Shown: one piece after another, positions 1-8,207 of the stretch
Layout: every line of letters starts with the position of its first letter
How positions within the stretch are numbered: the first letter of the stretch is position 1
Source of the DNA: CBDCOD01 sp965219665
Lineage (GTDB): Bacteria; Pseudomonadota; Gammaproteobacteria; CAKMZV01
DNA length: 64,000 bases
Assembly: GCA_965219665.1 (NCBI GenBank)
Contig: CBDCOD010000021.1
Span: 1-64,000, forward strand
Direction: 5' to 3'
Program-made: the position numbers and the translations under genes
The notes under the pieces: generated by a model
Database searches by the model: none
What the model was told of the DNA's origin: nothing
The model's input: only the letters and a program-made list of their open reading frames with translations

Positions 1-460
1 GTATTACCAAAACTATAACTGGCCGTTATATCACCGCTTTGGAAACCCACCAAGCCGCCGACTGCATCTTGGATTCCATCTCCGCCATCGGCATTGCCCG
101 TAGCATAACTACCAGTGATGCTACCACTATTTTGCACACCCACCAAGCCGCCGACAGTATCAGTGTTTCCAGCACCACCATCGGCATTGCCCGTAGCATA
201 ACTACCAGTGATGCTACCACTATTTTGCACACCCACCAAGCCGCCGACTGAATCTTGGATTCCATCTCCGCCATCGGCATTGCCCGTAGCATAACTACCA
301 GTGATGCTACCACCGGCTTGACCTAGCAAGGCGCTTTGGGAACCCACCAAGCCGCCCGACAGAATCTTGGCCTCCATTGCCGCCATCAGCATTGCCCGTA
401 GCATAACTACCAGTGATGCTACCACTATTTTGGGAACCCACCAAGCCGCCGACAGTAGAA
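1..460 (-). repeat. 93-bp coding tandem repeats (GLUG units)
   Basis: The segment CCCACCAAGCCGCCGAC begins at 46, 139 and 232, exactly 93 bp apart. Degenerate further units lie near 344 and 436. Each unit encodes 31 residues on the minus strand with the core GGLVG...GSITGSYATGNADGG. The unit between 232 and 344 is 18 bp longer, apart from the one-base insertion. High identity between units makes copy-number change by slippage or recombination likely. Confidence 0.85.
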
Positions 461-1599
461 CTACTGCTACCCGTATAATCGGATAAATTATTGACTAACC
501 CTACATTGCGAATGATAGCATTAGCGGTAGTGACGCCAAATAGGCCAATGTTGGTAAGCTCACTTCTGATTGCCAGATTGCGAATGACATAGCCATTGCC
601 GTCAAAAATGGCATTAAAAGCATTCGCCGAATCACCAACAGGCTGCCAACCACCACTGCCCGAAGAGTCTATGACAAAATAGGGGGCAGCACTATCCCCA
701 CTATCTAAACTGTAATTACCGGAACTGTCTTGAGTCCATGATTGCCCATCGCCATCGGTGTCAAACTCCACTTCATTCATTAATTCATAACCGTTACACG
801 CAGCGTTAGGGCAGCCAGTCGTGCTGCCTGTGTCAGCGGTGCTGGTTTTATAACTGCTGCCACTCAGGTTATAGCGCATATTATGCAATTGCGTGAGCGT
901 GTATAGCTCAATCAAGCCATTGGCATCACGATCAACCGGTATTAGTATCTCTATAGTAGTGGTGGAGGTGCCCGCTGCATTACTAGCACTCAAGATATAA
1001 CTACTCTGTGCTAAGGGGGTCGTTGCAGTGCCACTAATGGCACAGCCGTTACCTGCGACTGTGGCAGTTAATCCAGCAGGCAAGTTTGCTATGCTACAGG
1101 AAGCGGGCGTGCCACCACTACCGGCAACCGTGTTAGTGCTTGCTACATCAAGCGGAAAAACAAAAGCATCGCTTGGCACAGCAAGCACAGGCGGCACAAT
1201 AATAATGCTCAAGGAAATCGTGACAGTTGACATGCCATCATCATTACTGGCACTCAATGTGTAACTACTCTGTGCTAACGGGGCAGTTGCTGTGCCGCTG
1301 ATAGCACAGCCGTTACCTGCAACTGTAGCAGTCAAGCCCGCAGGCAAGCCTGCTATGCTACAGGAGGCGGGAGTGCCACCACTGCCCGCAACCGTATTGC
1401 TGCTTGCTACATCAACTGTAAAAACAAAAGCATCGCTTGGCACTGTTAGCACTGGCGGATTGCTTTGACCGCCATTTGAACCATCGCCGCTGAGGTCATT
1501 GCCGCCTGAGCCACTACTGCCACCGCCACAAGAGGCAATCATTACAGCGGTAAGCAATACCGCGACTTTGAAGGATACTAATCGGCCTGTTCTGTTCAT
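1..1599 (-). pseudogene. GLUG-repeat lipoprotein, partial and frameshifted
   Basis: The gene starts at 1599 and runs off the left edge. It begins with a lipoprotein signal peptide ending in the lipobox MIASC, followed by a Gly/Ser/Asn-rich tether. Two near-identical putative Ig-like domains follow (about residues 48-220, sharing the start PPVL.VPSDAFVF), then a linker with DRDANGLIELYTL and DTDGDG stretches, then GLUG-type repeats containing GGLVG and GSITGSYATGN. This suggests a surface-exposed, outer-membrane-anchored protein, possibly an adhesin; the function is not known. The reading frame is lost near 354-356, where CCGCCCGAC replaces the CCGCCGAC of all other repeats. One extra C ends the continuous frame at 307, while the repeats go on in the other frame to base 1. 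This could be a real lesion, a phase-variable switch or a sequencing error. Confidence 0.7.
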
Positions 1600-1794
1600 G
1601 TCTACACCTCTGTATTTTAATGGTTTTTTTTACGGTATCAAGCGTACTGAATCCGCCCGCTCATTGAGCGCGCATTTTTAGAATTATACATTCTTTTGCT
1701 GATATGTGTCGGGGGGGGCAAAGTAGTTGGTGCGGCCTGAGTTTTATGGACACATTTTATGGTAAAAATGTAGTATATTTAACTTAGGAGAAAG

Positions 1795-2104
1795 ATGATG
1801 AGTAATCAACGATACACAGAAGATTTTAAGCGTGAAGCGGTGGCACAAATTGCTGAACATGGCTATAAGATTAAAGACGTTTCTGAACGATTAGGCGTAA
1901 GTGATAAAAGCCTATATGCTTAGTGCAAACGCTACGCTAATCCCAGCCCGCTTACACAAGATAATGCGCAGTTACAACTCGAGGTTGCTCGTTTGAAGAA
2001 GCAATTAAAACGTGTTGAGCAGGAGCGTCAAATATTAAAGGGAGGCCGCGCAGTTCTTTGCCAGCGAGTCAAAGAACGTTACGCGTTCATATAAAAACAG
2101 GTGA
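1795..2104 (+). pseudogene. IS3-family OrfA remnant
   Basis: Translation from 1795, behind an AGGAG ribosome site, gives a helix-turn-helix OrfA start (SNQRYTEDFKREAVAQI, then DVSERLGVSDKSLYA). It is cut by an in-frame TAG at 1921-1923, where OrfA proteins usually have Trp. The frame reopens as CKRYANPSP with a leucine-zipper-like stretch to about 2040. A frame change then leads into EAAQFFASESKNVTRSY, typical of the OrfA/OrfB junction. It is inactive. Confidence 0.75.
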
Positions 2105-2562
2105 AGGTTGGTTGTTTTTGACCACGGTATTAGACTTATTTTCTCGCAAAGTAGTTGGCTGGGACATGAGTCATCGTATTACAGAGGATGTTGTGATTAG
2201 AGCACTTAACATGGCTTATTTTCGTAGAAAACCTACAAATTCGGTCTATGTGCATTCTGATCAAGGTTCGCAATATACCAGCAAAGCTTGTCAAAAGGCA
2301 TTGGGTGAAATGCAATTAATCCCGAGTATGAGCCGTAAGGGGAATTGCTGGGACAATGCTGTTGCTGAAAGTTTTTTTGCCAACTTAAAAAAGGAGTTAA
2401 TTGGTAAAAAGGTCTATAAAACTCAGGCAAGATGCTAAGCAAAGTATTTTTGGTTATATTGAAATGTTTTATAATCCAATCAGGCGGCACACATTCAACA
2501 ATCGGGTAGCACCGAATGTGCTAGAAGAGCAATATTTTGCGAAACTAAAAACTGTACACTAA
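2058..2562 (+). pseudogene. IS3-family OrfB (transposase) remnant
   Basis: Only the C-terminal half of the DDE integrase core remains. After a junction near 2098-2105 the frame reads TGEGWLFLTTVLDLFSRKVVGW, then HSDQGSQYTS with the second catalytic Asp, and WDNAVAESFF with the catalytic Glu. The N-terminal helix-turn-helix part and the first catalytic Asp are deleted. A second lesion near 2425 shifts the frame; the true C-terminus (YIEMFYNPIRRH) continues in another frame to the stop at 2560-2562. No activity is expected. Confidence 0.8.
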
Positions 2563-2571
2563 ACTCAGGCC

Positions 2572-3129
2572 TTACCAATAAGTACAATATACCATACTGC
2601 AACTCCAACTATATCAACAAATACGATCAAACATGCAGCAAATATGCCACCCCTCTTAATTCCAGCTTCACAACCAGTAGAATCCCCCACAAAATGTGCA
2701 GCAATGCTAATATTGAATTTTTGCTTCACTGTATTCTTTTCCTAATTGCTTAAATTGTGGTTCACATTTTGTAGTCATTTATGGCGAAAAAAAAATACAG
2801 TAAAAACAATGTTTTAGATGCCCCCGTAAGAATAAGATATTAATAAGAATAAGATATTAACAATAAGAGAATTATTGTTTTTTTCTTCAATCTTTCTGTA
2901 TTGCGAACATCCTCTACAGCATTCTATGAATGATATGAGGACAAGATAACATGCTGCAAAACCCGCTATAATAGCAAATACCCACAAAATGTAAAGCACC
3001 TCAGAACCCCCTACTAAACCAGATCCAAAACCATCCCCAAAAGACTACAAAATGTGAAGCAGCCCTGAACCCCTTATTTAATAAGGCTTCGAGCCCCCTT
3101 GTTTTGACTACAAAATGTGAAGCACCCTT
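2572..3129. other. gene-poor stretch with repeats
   Basis: About 560 bp between the dead IS and a resolvase remnant. It holds no convincing gene. A 61-codon minus-strand frame (2814-2999) and a 54-codon one starting GTG near 2730 both encode hydrophobic residues, but I recognise neither. The main structure is the repeated ACAAAATGT motif described separately. Confidence 0.6.
2681..3126. repeat. ACAAAATGT repeats at 63-bp spacing
   Basis: The motif GACTACAAAATGTGAAGC occurs exactly at 3043-3060 and 3106-3123. A close form (CCCACAAAATGTAAAGC) lies at 2981-2997. The nine-base core ACAAAATGT starts at 2984, 3047 and 3110, exactly 63 bp apart. A fourth copy starts at 2689 and a fifth, inverted, lies at 2761-2776. 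The core has ACA/TGT inverted half sites. Confidence 0.7.
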
Positions 3130-3310
3130 AATGAGGCGATTGACACGAGTACCAGTACGGGTATGTTTGTGTTTGGGATATTTGCTAATCTGGCGGAATT
3201 CGAGAGGAATTTGATACGCGAACGCACTTGTGCAGGGCTAGCAGTTGCACGTGCCCGGGGCAGATTGGGTGGACGGCCAGAAAAACCGACTGAGGATCAA
3301 GTAAAGTCTG
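3130..3310 (+). pseudogene. serine recombinase (resolvase/invertase) fragment
   Basis: The frame 3130-3310 encodes NEAIDTSTSTGMFVFGIFANLAEFERNLIRERT in pieces typical of the C-terminal half of the catalytic domain of Tn3-type resolvases and DNA invertases. The E-helix motif (LAEFERNLIRERT) is followed by ARARGRLGGRP, which leads into the DNA-binding domain. The N-terminal part with the catalytic Ser is absent, and the 3' end is cut off by the IS copy starting at 3311. It is a dead remnant of an older mobile element. Confidence 0.8.
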
Positions 3311-3326
3311 TAATGCCCCCGTTTTG

Positions 3327-4252
3327 TCAAGCCACATTTTTGAGAGTATTTTGCTCAAAGGTTACGGGCGGTAAATAGCCCAATGCTGAGTGTAAATAAT
3401 GATGGTTATATTCATCAATCCAGTTCGCTAATGCCTGCTGGAAAACAAGCGGGCTTTTCCATTCATTTATCCAAACCAATTCCTCTTTCATTGTCCGCAT
3501 AAAGCGCTCTGTCTCGGCGTTTCCTTGCTAAGAAGTTCTTTGAAAAAAAAGTCGGTTATATACAATAGTCCCCCAAAAAATAGGTTACAATTTCTCTAAA
3601 GAACGCGGATTCGCATTCGACACTAAGCCTTAGCGGGGTCGTCGCTAGGGCTTTTTGTTATCCACCTTGTGGGAATACTTCTAACCCCAATAGGATTGTT
3701 GTAGCTTGTAAAAGCTTGCTTTACACCAACTAAACCGCAGGCCTTCATGAAGCCGACAGAGGTTGGCTGACAACCATTATCAGACCTCAACTGCAAACCA
3801 GAATGTTTAGCCCCTTGAGGAAACTGTTGATTTAATCCATCATCAAGAGCCTGCAACCAGTACTCTGTCTTTGATCGTGTTCCACAATAATGCCCCACTA
3901 CTTTTTTAGTGTACCAATCAATAACAATCACCACATATTGCCAGCCAAAACCGTCAATCATCACTTTTGTCATATCAATGCCCCACCATTGGTTAGGCTT
4001 TGCAGCAATGGGCTTTGAAGTCTCTACACGCTTAGCCTTAAGGCGTTTGCGATTACTGACTAATAGATTAGAGCGATGCATAATGCGATAGACCCTATTA
4101 GCACTAATCCTTAATCCATCGTAGTGGCGCAAATAAGCATGAATCCGCCGGTAACCCCAGTATGGATGTTCAGATTTTAACGCGCTAATACGCTTAAGAA
4201 TGGGTTGATTGCGCTCAACCACCGATTGATAAGTACCGCGTTTCATAGCCAC
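3327..4252 (-). pseudogene. IS3-family OrfB, interrupted
   Basis: Comparison with the intact 253-residue copy at 7446-8207 shows the same protein up to TSYNNP, followed by unrelated residues and a stop at 3623. The frame resumes beyond the 3525-3690 insertion. The first two catalytic Asp residues (GIDMTKV, SDNGCQPTS) are encoded upstream of the break, while the catalytic Glu (NAETERF region) lies beyond it. The truncated 209-residue product should therefore be inactive. Confidence 0.85.
3525..3690. other. insertion of about 164 bp inside IS copy 1
   Basis: Relative to copy 2 (GGCGTTTCCCTTAGG), copy 1 carries extra DNA between GGCGTTTCC and TAGGATTG. It includes a strong hairpin with a T run (AAGCCTTAGCG...CGCTAGGGCTTTTT, about 3625-3655), terminator-like on the plus strand. 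It also has imperfect outer repeats GTTCTTTG/CTAAAGAAC. No gene is visible, and I do not recognise it as a named element. Confidence 0.7.
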
Positions 4253-4515
4253 TGCTCGGTTTTTTTTAATTCCAATGTGAGTTCGCCTATCATGGCTTTT
4301 AGACGCTGATTTTCCGATTGCAGCCTAACTTGCTCATTGCTAACTCTTGGGGCGTCAAACGCCTTAGCGGCATTGCTCAGAAATTGCTCACGCCACTTAT
4401 AATACTGTGCTTGCTTGATGCCATTTTCATTACAAATCTCACTAATGTTTTGGCCTCTTAAACCGCAAAGAACGATTTGCATCTTCTGCTCGTTCGTCCA
4501 TATTCTCTGCTTCAT
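4243..4515 (-). CDS. IS3-family OrfA, copy 1
   Basis: This 90-residue OrfA has an N-terminal helix-turn-helix (WTNEQKMQIVLCGLRGQNIS, then QAQYYKWREQFL) and a C-terminal leucine-rich coiled coil (VRLQSENQRLKAMIGELTLEL) used for multimerisation. In IS3 elements OrfA regulates transposition and is fused to OrfB by -1 frameshifting. The run of eight A residues (minus strand of 4260-4267) fits an A_AAA_AAA slippery site just before the OrfA stop. The ATG at 4515 is intact, unlike in copy 2. With its own OrfB broken, this copy could only be moved in trans. Confidence 0.85.
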   Translation of the reverse strand: MKQRIWTNEQKMQIVLCGLRGQNISEICNENGIKQAQYYKWREQFLSNAAKAFDAPRVSNEQVRLQSENQRLKAMIGELTLELKKTEQWL

Positions 4516-4655
4516 AAAAACTCCTATTTTTAGGGTGAATTATCAAACAAAATATCTCTCTTTAGGATATTATCCTCAGTTTCATTGAAGAGAATGCTTA
4601 GATCGCGGACTGATAACCCGGTAGAAACAAATGGCTTAAAGCGTGAACTACACGG

Positions 4656-4685
4656 AAATAAAGCCCGCGTTTGCGGGCTTTATTT
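4656..4685. terminator. bidirectional terminator hairpin
   Basis: AATAAAGCCCGC-GTTT-GCGGGCTTTATT is a perfect stem with A and T runs on both sides. It lies just downstream of the minus-strand coiled-coil gene ending at 4709 and would terminate it. Confidence 0.85.
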
Positions 4686-4708
4686 TATATTTATAAGAGA
4701 GGACAAGA

Positions 4709-4990
4709 TTAAGAAAAGAATCTAACCAGTACAAGTACAGCGACGCTCAGCCCGATAAGCCATTGCATCGTATTAAATCGCTTATCGACTTGCTCAAATC
4801 GCTTATCAACATCAGCCTGAAAGGCATCAAATCGCTTGTCAATTTGCTCAAATCGCTTGTCAATTCTATCTAATACTGCTTGCATACTGTTTTCCGTTAC
4901 TTGAGCTAATGCTCGTGCTTGTTTCTCATTAAAATCATGTTGAACTAAATCATCGTGATTTTGTAGTGTATCTGTAATCTGTTGCATCAC
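4709..4990 (-). CDS. coiled-coil protein with C-terminal membrane anchor
   Basis: A 93-residue protein. The middle (about residues 40-75) consists of repeated heptad-like IDKRFEQ / VDKRFEQ units, a strong coiled coil. The last 20 residues (WLIGLSVAVLVLVRFF) form one membrane segment, so the protein should be tail-anchored with its coiled coil in the cytoplasm. The layout resembles DUF1640/Bdr-like small proteins, whose function is unclear and which often sit on mobile DNA. It lies between the two IS copies with its own downstream terminator, and is divergent from the ParB-like gene. The homology assignment is tentative; the topology is clear. Confidence 0.7.
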   Translation of the reverse strand: MMQQITDTLQNHDDLVQHDFNEKQARALAQVTENSMQAVLDRIDKRFEQIDKRFDAFQADVDKRFEQVDKRFNTMQWLIGLSVAVLVLVRFFS

Positions 4991-5311
4991 TATACTCCTT
5001 TAAAGTTATACGTTGACTACAGAGATTCCCCACCTGGACAATGCTGTACCCAACGGGGATTAAAAAATAAAAACTCACTTTTTCCAACCGTCAGTCAAAA
5101 AGACTGTGTGAATCGGTATAATCATAAAGATTGATTCCATTCTAACTATAATGCGTACACTGTGTCAATGCGTATTGTAGCGAGAACGTAGATTCATAAT
5201 TTTAGATACCTACGAGGCTATAACATATAATCACAGCGTTGTAACAGGCCTGGGTGAGAATGGGAATAACTTTATTATTAAGATTATGGATTCTATGTTA
5301 AGGAATAACTT
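4991..5311. other. divergent intergenic region
   Basis: About 320 bp between the divergent coiled-coil and ParB-like genes. It includes the small hairpin CAGTC-AAAAA-GACTG near 5093-5107 and CCCC/GGGG arms near 5030-5060. The ParB-like gene has an AAGGAATAACTT ribosome site directly before its ATG. Several AT-rich hexamers could be promoters, but none stands out. No gene is visible. Confidence 0.5.
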
Positions 5312-6433
5312 ATGGGCATTATAAGTGTTGATATTAGTAAATTAAAATATTGGACGGAGAATTATCGCTTCCCTAACCAAGGGAGTCAGTCAGATATGGA
5401 AGAGTTTCTTAAAAAGACAGGTAACTTCAATAAACTACAAAAATCACTAGCTGACGGGATACTGGGTCATAAACACATGGTTGTTAAAAAGGATAGTGGT
5501 AGTGATGAAACTTACACTGTCTATGATGGCAATAGAAGGTTAGCGGCACTACGTTCAAACAACTACACAGGAGCAATTGAAGTTTTTGAAGAAAAAAACG
5601 GGGACAATTTGCAACGAATTCTAGATATAGAGCATCAAGCGGGGTTCGGAGCTCAACTCGCCTGGAACCCAGTACAACAAGCGAGAAGGAACGTAAGTAA
5701 AAAAGAGAACTTAGGTCTGAATGAGAAGTCTTTACTAATACTAGAGGAAACTTTAGGTGCCACCTTGGATCACAAATTCCCCATTACAACTTTTGCAAGG
5801 CTTATCAATGATGACTTTATGCAATTTTTTAGCGTTACTATAGATAACCCTAATACTGTCAAAGTTAAAGAGAAGGATGCTGTTAAGAGTATTTATGAGG
5901 ATATTAAAGAAGGCCGTCTGACGTCACGCTCAAGTGGTGCTAATGATAAAAAAAGAGAATATATAGCGAAGGTAAAAAACAAGCAAGACGTAAATGTATT
6001 TTTTCAAAGCGGCTTAAGTGAAAATAAACCTACACCACCTTCTAAGAATGAGAATAATGGAAGATTGCTTTCTCCAAAAACTCTTGAATTGATAGCTGAT
6101 CATCTTTCGAGCGTTGATAAAGGAAGTAATCACCGCTACTTTATTGCAGAAATAAGAAAGGCCCCGTTAAACAAATACCCAAATCTATTAGCACTTGGAC
6201 TTCGCTGCTTATTGGACAGCATTTGGGGTCAGGAAAAAGCTTTAGATACAAATGAAGTGAGGAAGGTTTTAGCGAATAATAAAAAGGCCATTAAATTCAC
6301 GGAAGCACTCGTTACTTCTTTGCATGCCTTGGCTCATAATTGTGCAAAACCGGTAACCTCATCTAGTCTGTCAAAAGACCAGGGAATTATATGTACTCTT
6401 ATTGAAGAAGCTATCAAGCAGAAGAAAAAATAG
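5312..6433 (+). CDS. ParB/Srx-fold N-terminal domain protein
   Basis: A 373-residue protein. Residues 1-100 resemble a ParB/sulfiredoxin-like fold: an initial strand (IISVDISKLKYW) and the signature VYDGNRRLAAL at 70-80, which in the family binds or hydrolyses nucleotides. The remaining 270 residues are mostly helical and Lys-rich; I recognise no further domain. ParB-like domains occur in partition proteins, nucleases and restriction factors such as DUF262 relatives. The start at 5312 has a good AAGGAA site. The gene directly precedes a D12-class adenine methyltransferase (43 bp), so a modification-linked role is likely but unproven. It lies between directly repeated IS copies, consistent with transfer. 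Confidence 0.7.
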   Translation: MGIISVDISKLKYWTENYRFPNQGSQSDMEEFLKKTGNFNKLQKSLADGILGHKHMVVKKDSGSDETYTVYDGNRRLAALRSNNYTGAIEVFEEKNGDNLQRILDIEHQAGFGAQLAWNPVQQARRNVSKKENLGLNEKSLLILEETLGATLDHKFPITTFARLINDDFMQFFSVTIDNPNTVKVKEKDAVKSIYEDIKEGRLTSRSSGANDKKREYIAKVKNKQDVNVFFQSGLSENKPTPPSKNENNGRLLSPKTLELIADHLSSVDKGSNHRYFIAEIRKAPLNKYPNLLALGLRCLLDSIWGQEKALDTNEVRKVLANNKKAIKFTEALVTSLHALAHNCAKPVTSSSLSKDQGIICTLIEEAIKQKKK

Positions 6434-6463
6434 GAGGTGATGTCCATTTATTGGTTGTTGTAG
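6431..6463 (+). promoter_or_regulatory. strong Shine-Dalgarno with 7-codon mini-ORF
   Basis: TAGGAGGTGAT, a near-perfect anti-SD match, overlaps the stop of the ParB-like gene. It is followed by ATG at 6440 and a mini-ORF MSIYWLL ending with TAG at 6461-6463. The methyltransferase ATG at 6476 lies 12 bases further and has no SD of its own, so it may be translated by reinitiation. Confidence 0.4.
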
Positions 6464-6475
6464 TAAAATGGCTCT

Positions 6476-7300
6476 ATGCACAGTCGTTACCCTTCCCCTT
6501 TGCGGTATCCGGGCGGAAAAACCCAGTTTTACCCCACTGTTTCAAATTTTTTAGCACGCAATAATTTATTGCAATGCTCATACTCTGAGCCGTATGCTGG
6601 TGGCGCGGGACTTGCTCTATCGCTACTTTTGAATGGTATAGTTAAGGAAATTCACTTGAACGATGTTGACTTGTCTATTTGGTCATTTTGGCACTCGATA
6701 TTAAACCATACTAAAGATTTTATAAATAAAATTGAACGCACATCAGTATCTGCCAGCGAATGGCAACGACAGAAGCATATTCAGGCACTTGGAGAACGTG
6801 CAGACACTTTGTCACTAGGATTTTCAACGTTATTCCTGAATAGGACAAATCGCTCTGGAATAATACATAAGGCAGGAATGATTGGCGGAAAAAATCAGTG
6901 TGGCCAGTATAAATTAGATTGTAGGTTCAACAAAAAATCTATCATAGAGAAAATCTTAAACATCGCTGAGAATAAACAGAACATCATGTTATATCGTTCA
7001 GATGCAATTGATTTTTTAGAAAAAATAGATGACTTAAATGGTTTTGTTTATTTGGACCCGCCATATTATGAAAAAGGCAAGGAACTTTATTTGAACTTCT
7101 ATAATGATGCAGATCACAGAAACGTGTTCGCAGCAATACAGAAACTTCAATCAAGTTGGCTACTGAGTTATGATAATGTTTCTTACATAAAAAACCTTTA
7201 TGCGGATGCGTCTATTGAACAGCTCAATATCAGATACTCTGCTGGAAAGAGAAAGCAAGGTTCTGAACTATTGATATGCAGGCCTACGCGTTTATCTTAA
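6476..7300 (+). CDS. D12-class DNA adenine methyltransferase
   Basis: A 274-residue protein of the Dam/D12 class, which methylates adenine N6 in DNA using SAM. Visible motifs are PLRYPGGK (8-15) at the N-terminus, EPYAGGAG (38-45) as SAM-binding motif I, LNDVD (61-65), and the catalytic DPPYY at 194-198. The order (SAM site before DPPY) fits the alpha-group methylases such as Dam and DpnIIA. Length matches the family (260-290), so it looks complete. No restriction endonuclease is recognisable next to it; the only partner is the ParB-like gene 43 bp upstream. Target sequence cannot be read from the protein. It may be a solitary methylase or half of an unusual two-gene system. Confidence 0.88.
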   Translation: MHSRYPSPLRYPGGKTQFYPTVSNFLARNNLLQCSYSEPYAGGAGLALSLLLNGIVKEIHLNDVDLSIWSFWHSILNHTKDFINKIERTSVSASEWQRQKHIQALGERADTLSLGFSTLFLNRTNRSGIIHKAGMIGGKNQCGQYKLDCRFNKKSIIEKILNIAENKQNIMLYRSDAIDFLEKIDDLNGFVYLDPPYYEKGKELYLNFYNDADHRNVFAAIQKLQSSWLLSYDNVSYIKNLYADASIEQLNIRYSAGKRKQGSELLICRPTRLS

Positions 7301-7343
7301 TCGCCGAAAACCCCCGTCTTTCAGCGCGGGGAGGATGTCAATT

Positions 7344-7429
7344 TCACAAGAATTTTTTGTACCATTTGGCTGTTAAGAAAGCAGCGACTGCGACTAGGCT
7401 ATATGCTGTGGTAAAGAAGTAAGCGGGTA
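7344..7429 (-). pseudogene. C-terminus of a membrane protein cut by IS copy 2
   Basis: On the minus strand the bases next to the IS encode PAYFFTTAYSLVAVAAF followed by LTAKWYKKFL and a stop at 7344-7346: one hydrophobic helix with a positive tail. This looks like the last membrane segment of a transporter whose 5' part was lost when the element arrived. The missing part is not on the other side of the IS. The family cannot be told from 28 residues. Confidence 0.45.
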
Positions 7430-7445
7430 TAATGCCCCCGTTTTG

Positions 7446-8207
7446 TCAAGCCACATTTTTGAGAGTATTTTGCTCAAAGGTTACGGGCGGTAAATAGCCC
7501 AATGCTGAGTGTAAATAATGATGGTTATATTCATCAATCCAGTTCGCTAATGCCTGCTGGAAAACAAGTGGGCTTTTCCATTCATTTATCCAAACCAATT
7601 CCTCTTTCATTGTCCGCATAAAGCGCTCTGTCTCGGCGTTTCCCTTAGGATTGTTGTAGCTTGTAAAAGCTTGCTTTACACCAACTAAACCGCAGGCCTT
7701 CATGAAGCCGACAGAGGTTGGCTGACAACCATTATCAGACATCAACTGCAAACCAGAATGTTTAGCCCCTTGAGGAAACTGTTGATTTAATCCATAATCA
7801 AGAGCCTGCAACCAGTGCTCTGTCTTTGATCGTGTTCCACAATAATGCCCCACTACTTTTTTAGTGTACCAATCAATAACAATCACCACATATTGCCAGC
7901 CAAAACCGTCAATCATCACTTTTGTCATATCAATGCCCCACCATTGGTTAGGCTTTGCAGCAATGGGCTTTGAAGTCTCTACACGCTTAGCCTTAAGGCG
8001 TTTGCGATTACTGACTAATAGATTAGAGCGATGCATAATGCGATAGACCCTATTAGCACTAATCTTTAATCCATCGTAGTGGCGCAAATAAGCATGAATC
8101 CGCCGGTAACCCCAGTATGGATGTTCAGATTTTAACGCGCTAATACGCTTAAGAATGGGTTGATTGCGCTCAACCACCGATTGATAAGTACCGCGTTTCA
8201 TAGCCAC
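7446..8207 (-). CDS. IS3-family transposase OrfB
   Basis: A 253-residue OrfB (from the GTG at 8207) with an N-terminal helix-turn-helix region and an rve-type integrase core. The DDE triad is visible: D93 in GIDMTKV, D158 in SDNGCQPTS, E194 in NAETERF. The 35-residue gap between the last two is typical. The C-terminus (WIDEYNHHYLHSALGYLPP) is the usual IS3 tail. It overlaps orfA by 10 bp and is normally made as an OrfAB fusion by -1 slippage on the A8 run (minus strand of 8215-8222), giving ...LELKK-NRAVAMKRG. Confidence 0.93.
   Translation of the reverse strand: MAMKRGTYQSVVERNQPILKRISALKSEHPYWGYRRIHAYLRHYDGLKISANRVYRIMHRSNLLVSNRKRLKAKRVETSKPIAAKPNQWWGIDMTKVMIDGFGWQYVVIVIDWYTKKVVGHYCGTRSKTEHWLQALDYGLNQQFPQGAKHSGLQLMSDNGCQPTSVGFMKACGLVGVKQAFTSYNNPKGNAETERFMRTMKEELVWINEWKSPLVFQQALANWIDEYNHHYLHSALGYLPPVTFEQNTLKNVA

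Larger units (their letters stand above)
1734..2571 (+). mobile_element. degenerate IS3-family element
   Basis: The ends are inverted repeats that start GGCCTGAGTTT on both sides (1734 onward, and the reverse complement ending at 2571). Inside are remnants of orfA and orfB of an IS3-family transposase. At about 838 bp it is much shorter than the usual 1.2-1.5 kb, because the first half of orfB is missing. With a nonsense codon, a deletion and a frameshift, it cannot encode a working transposase. Confidence 0.8.
3311..4560 (-). mobile_element. IS3-family element, copy 1 (interrupted)
   Basis: Nearly identical to the element at 7430-8515 from TAATGCCCCCGTTTTGTC at the left to AACAAAATATCTCTC at the right; outside these points the two copies diverge. 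Both copies read on the minus strand. This copy is about 164 bp longer because foreign sequence interrupts orfB at 3525-3690. The ends form only a weak inverted repeat (TTTTGT eight bases in on each side). No target-site duplication is evident. Confidence 0.85.

Noticed and set aside
1..460. Regular 93-bp repeats as a CRISPR array
   Set aside because: The repeats have no unique spacers; the whole unit is repeated and codes for GLUG protein units.
2814..2999. 61-residue hydrophobic minus-strand frame
   Set aside because: No clear ribosome site, no recognisable family, and it covers the repeat array, so it is more likely chance.
3625..3690. attC-like hairpin in the insertion inside IS copy 1
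   Set aside because: It has a stem but no matching RYYYAAC/GTTRRRY pair, and its T run fits a terminator better.
5312..6433. Plasmid partition ParB
   Set aside because: There is no ParA next to it and no helix-turn-helix domain was recognised; a chromosomal parAB pair exists at 22434-24134.
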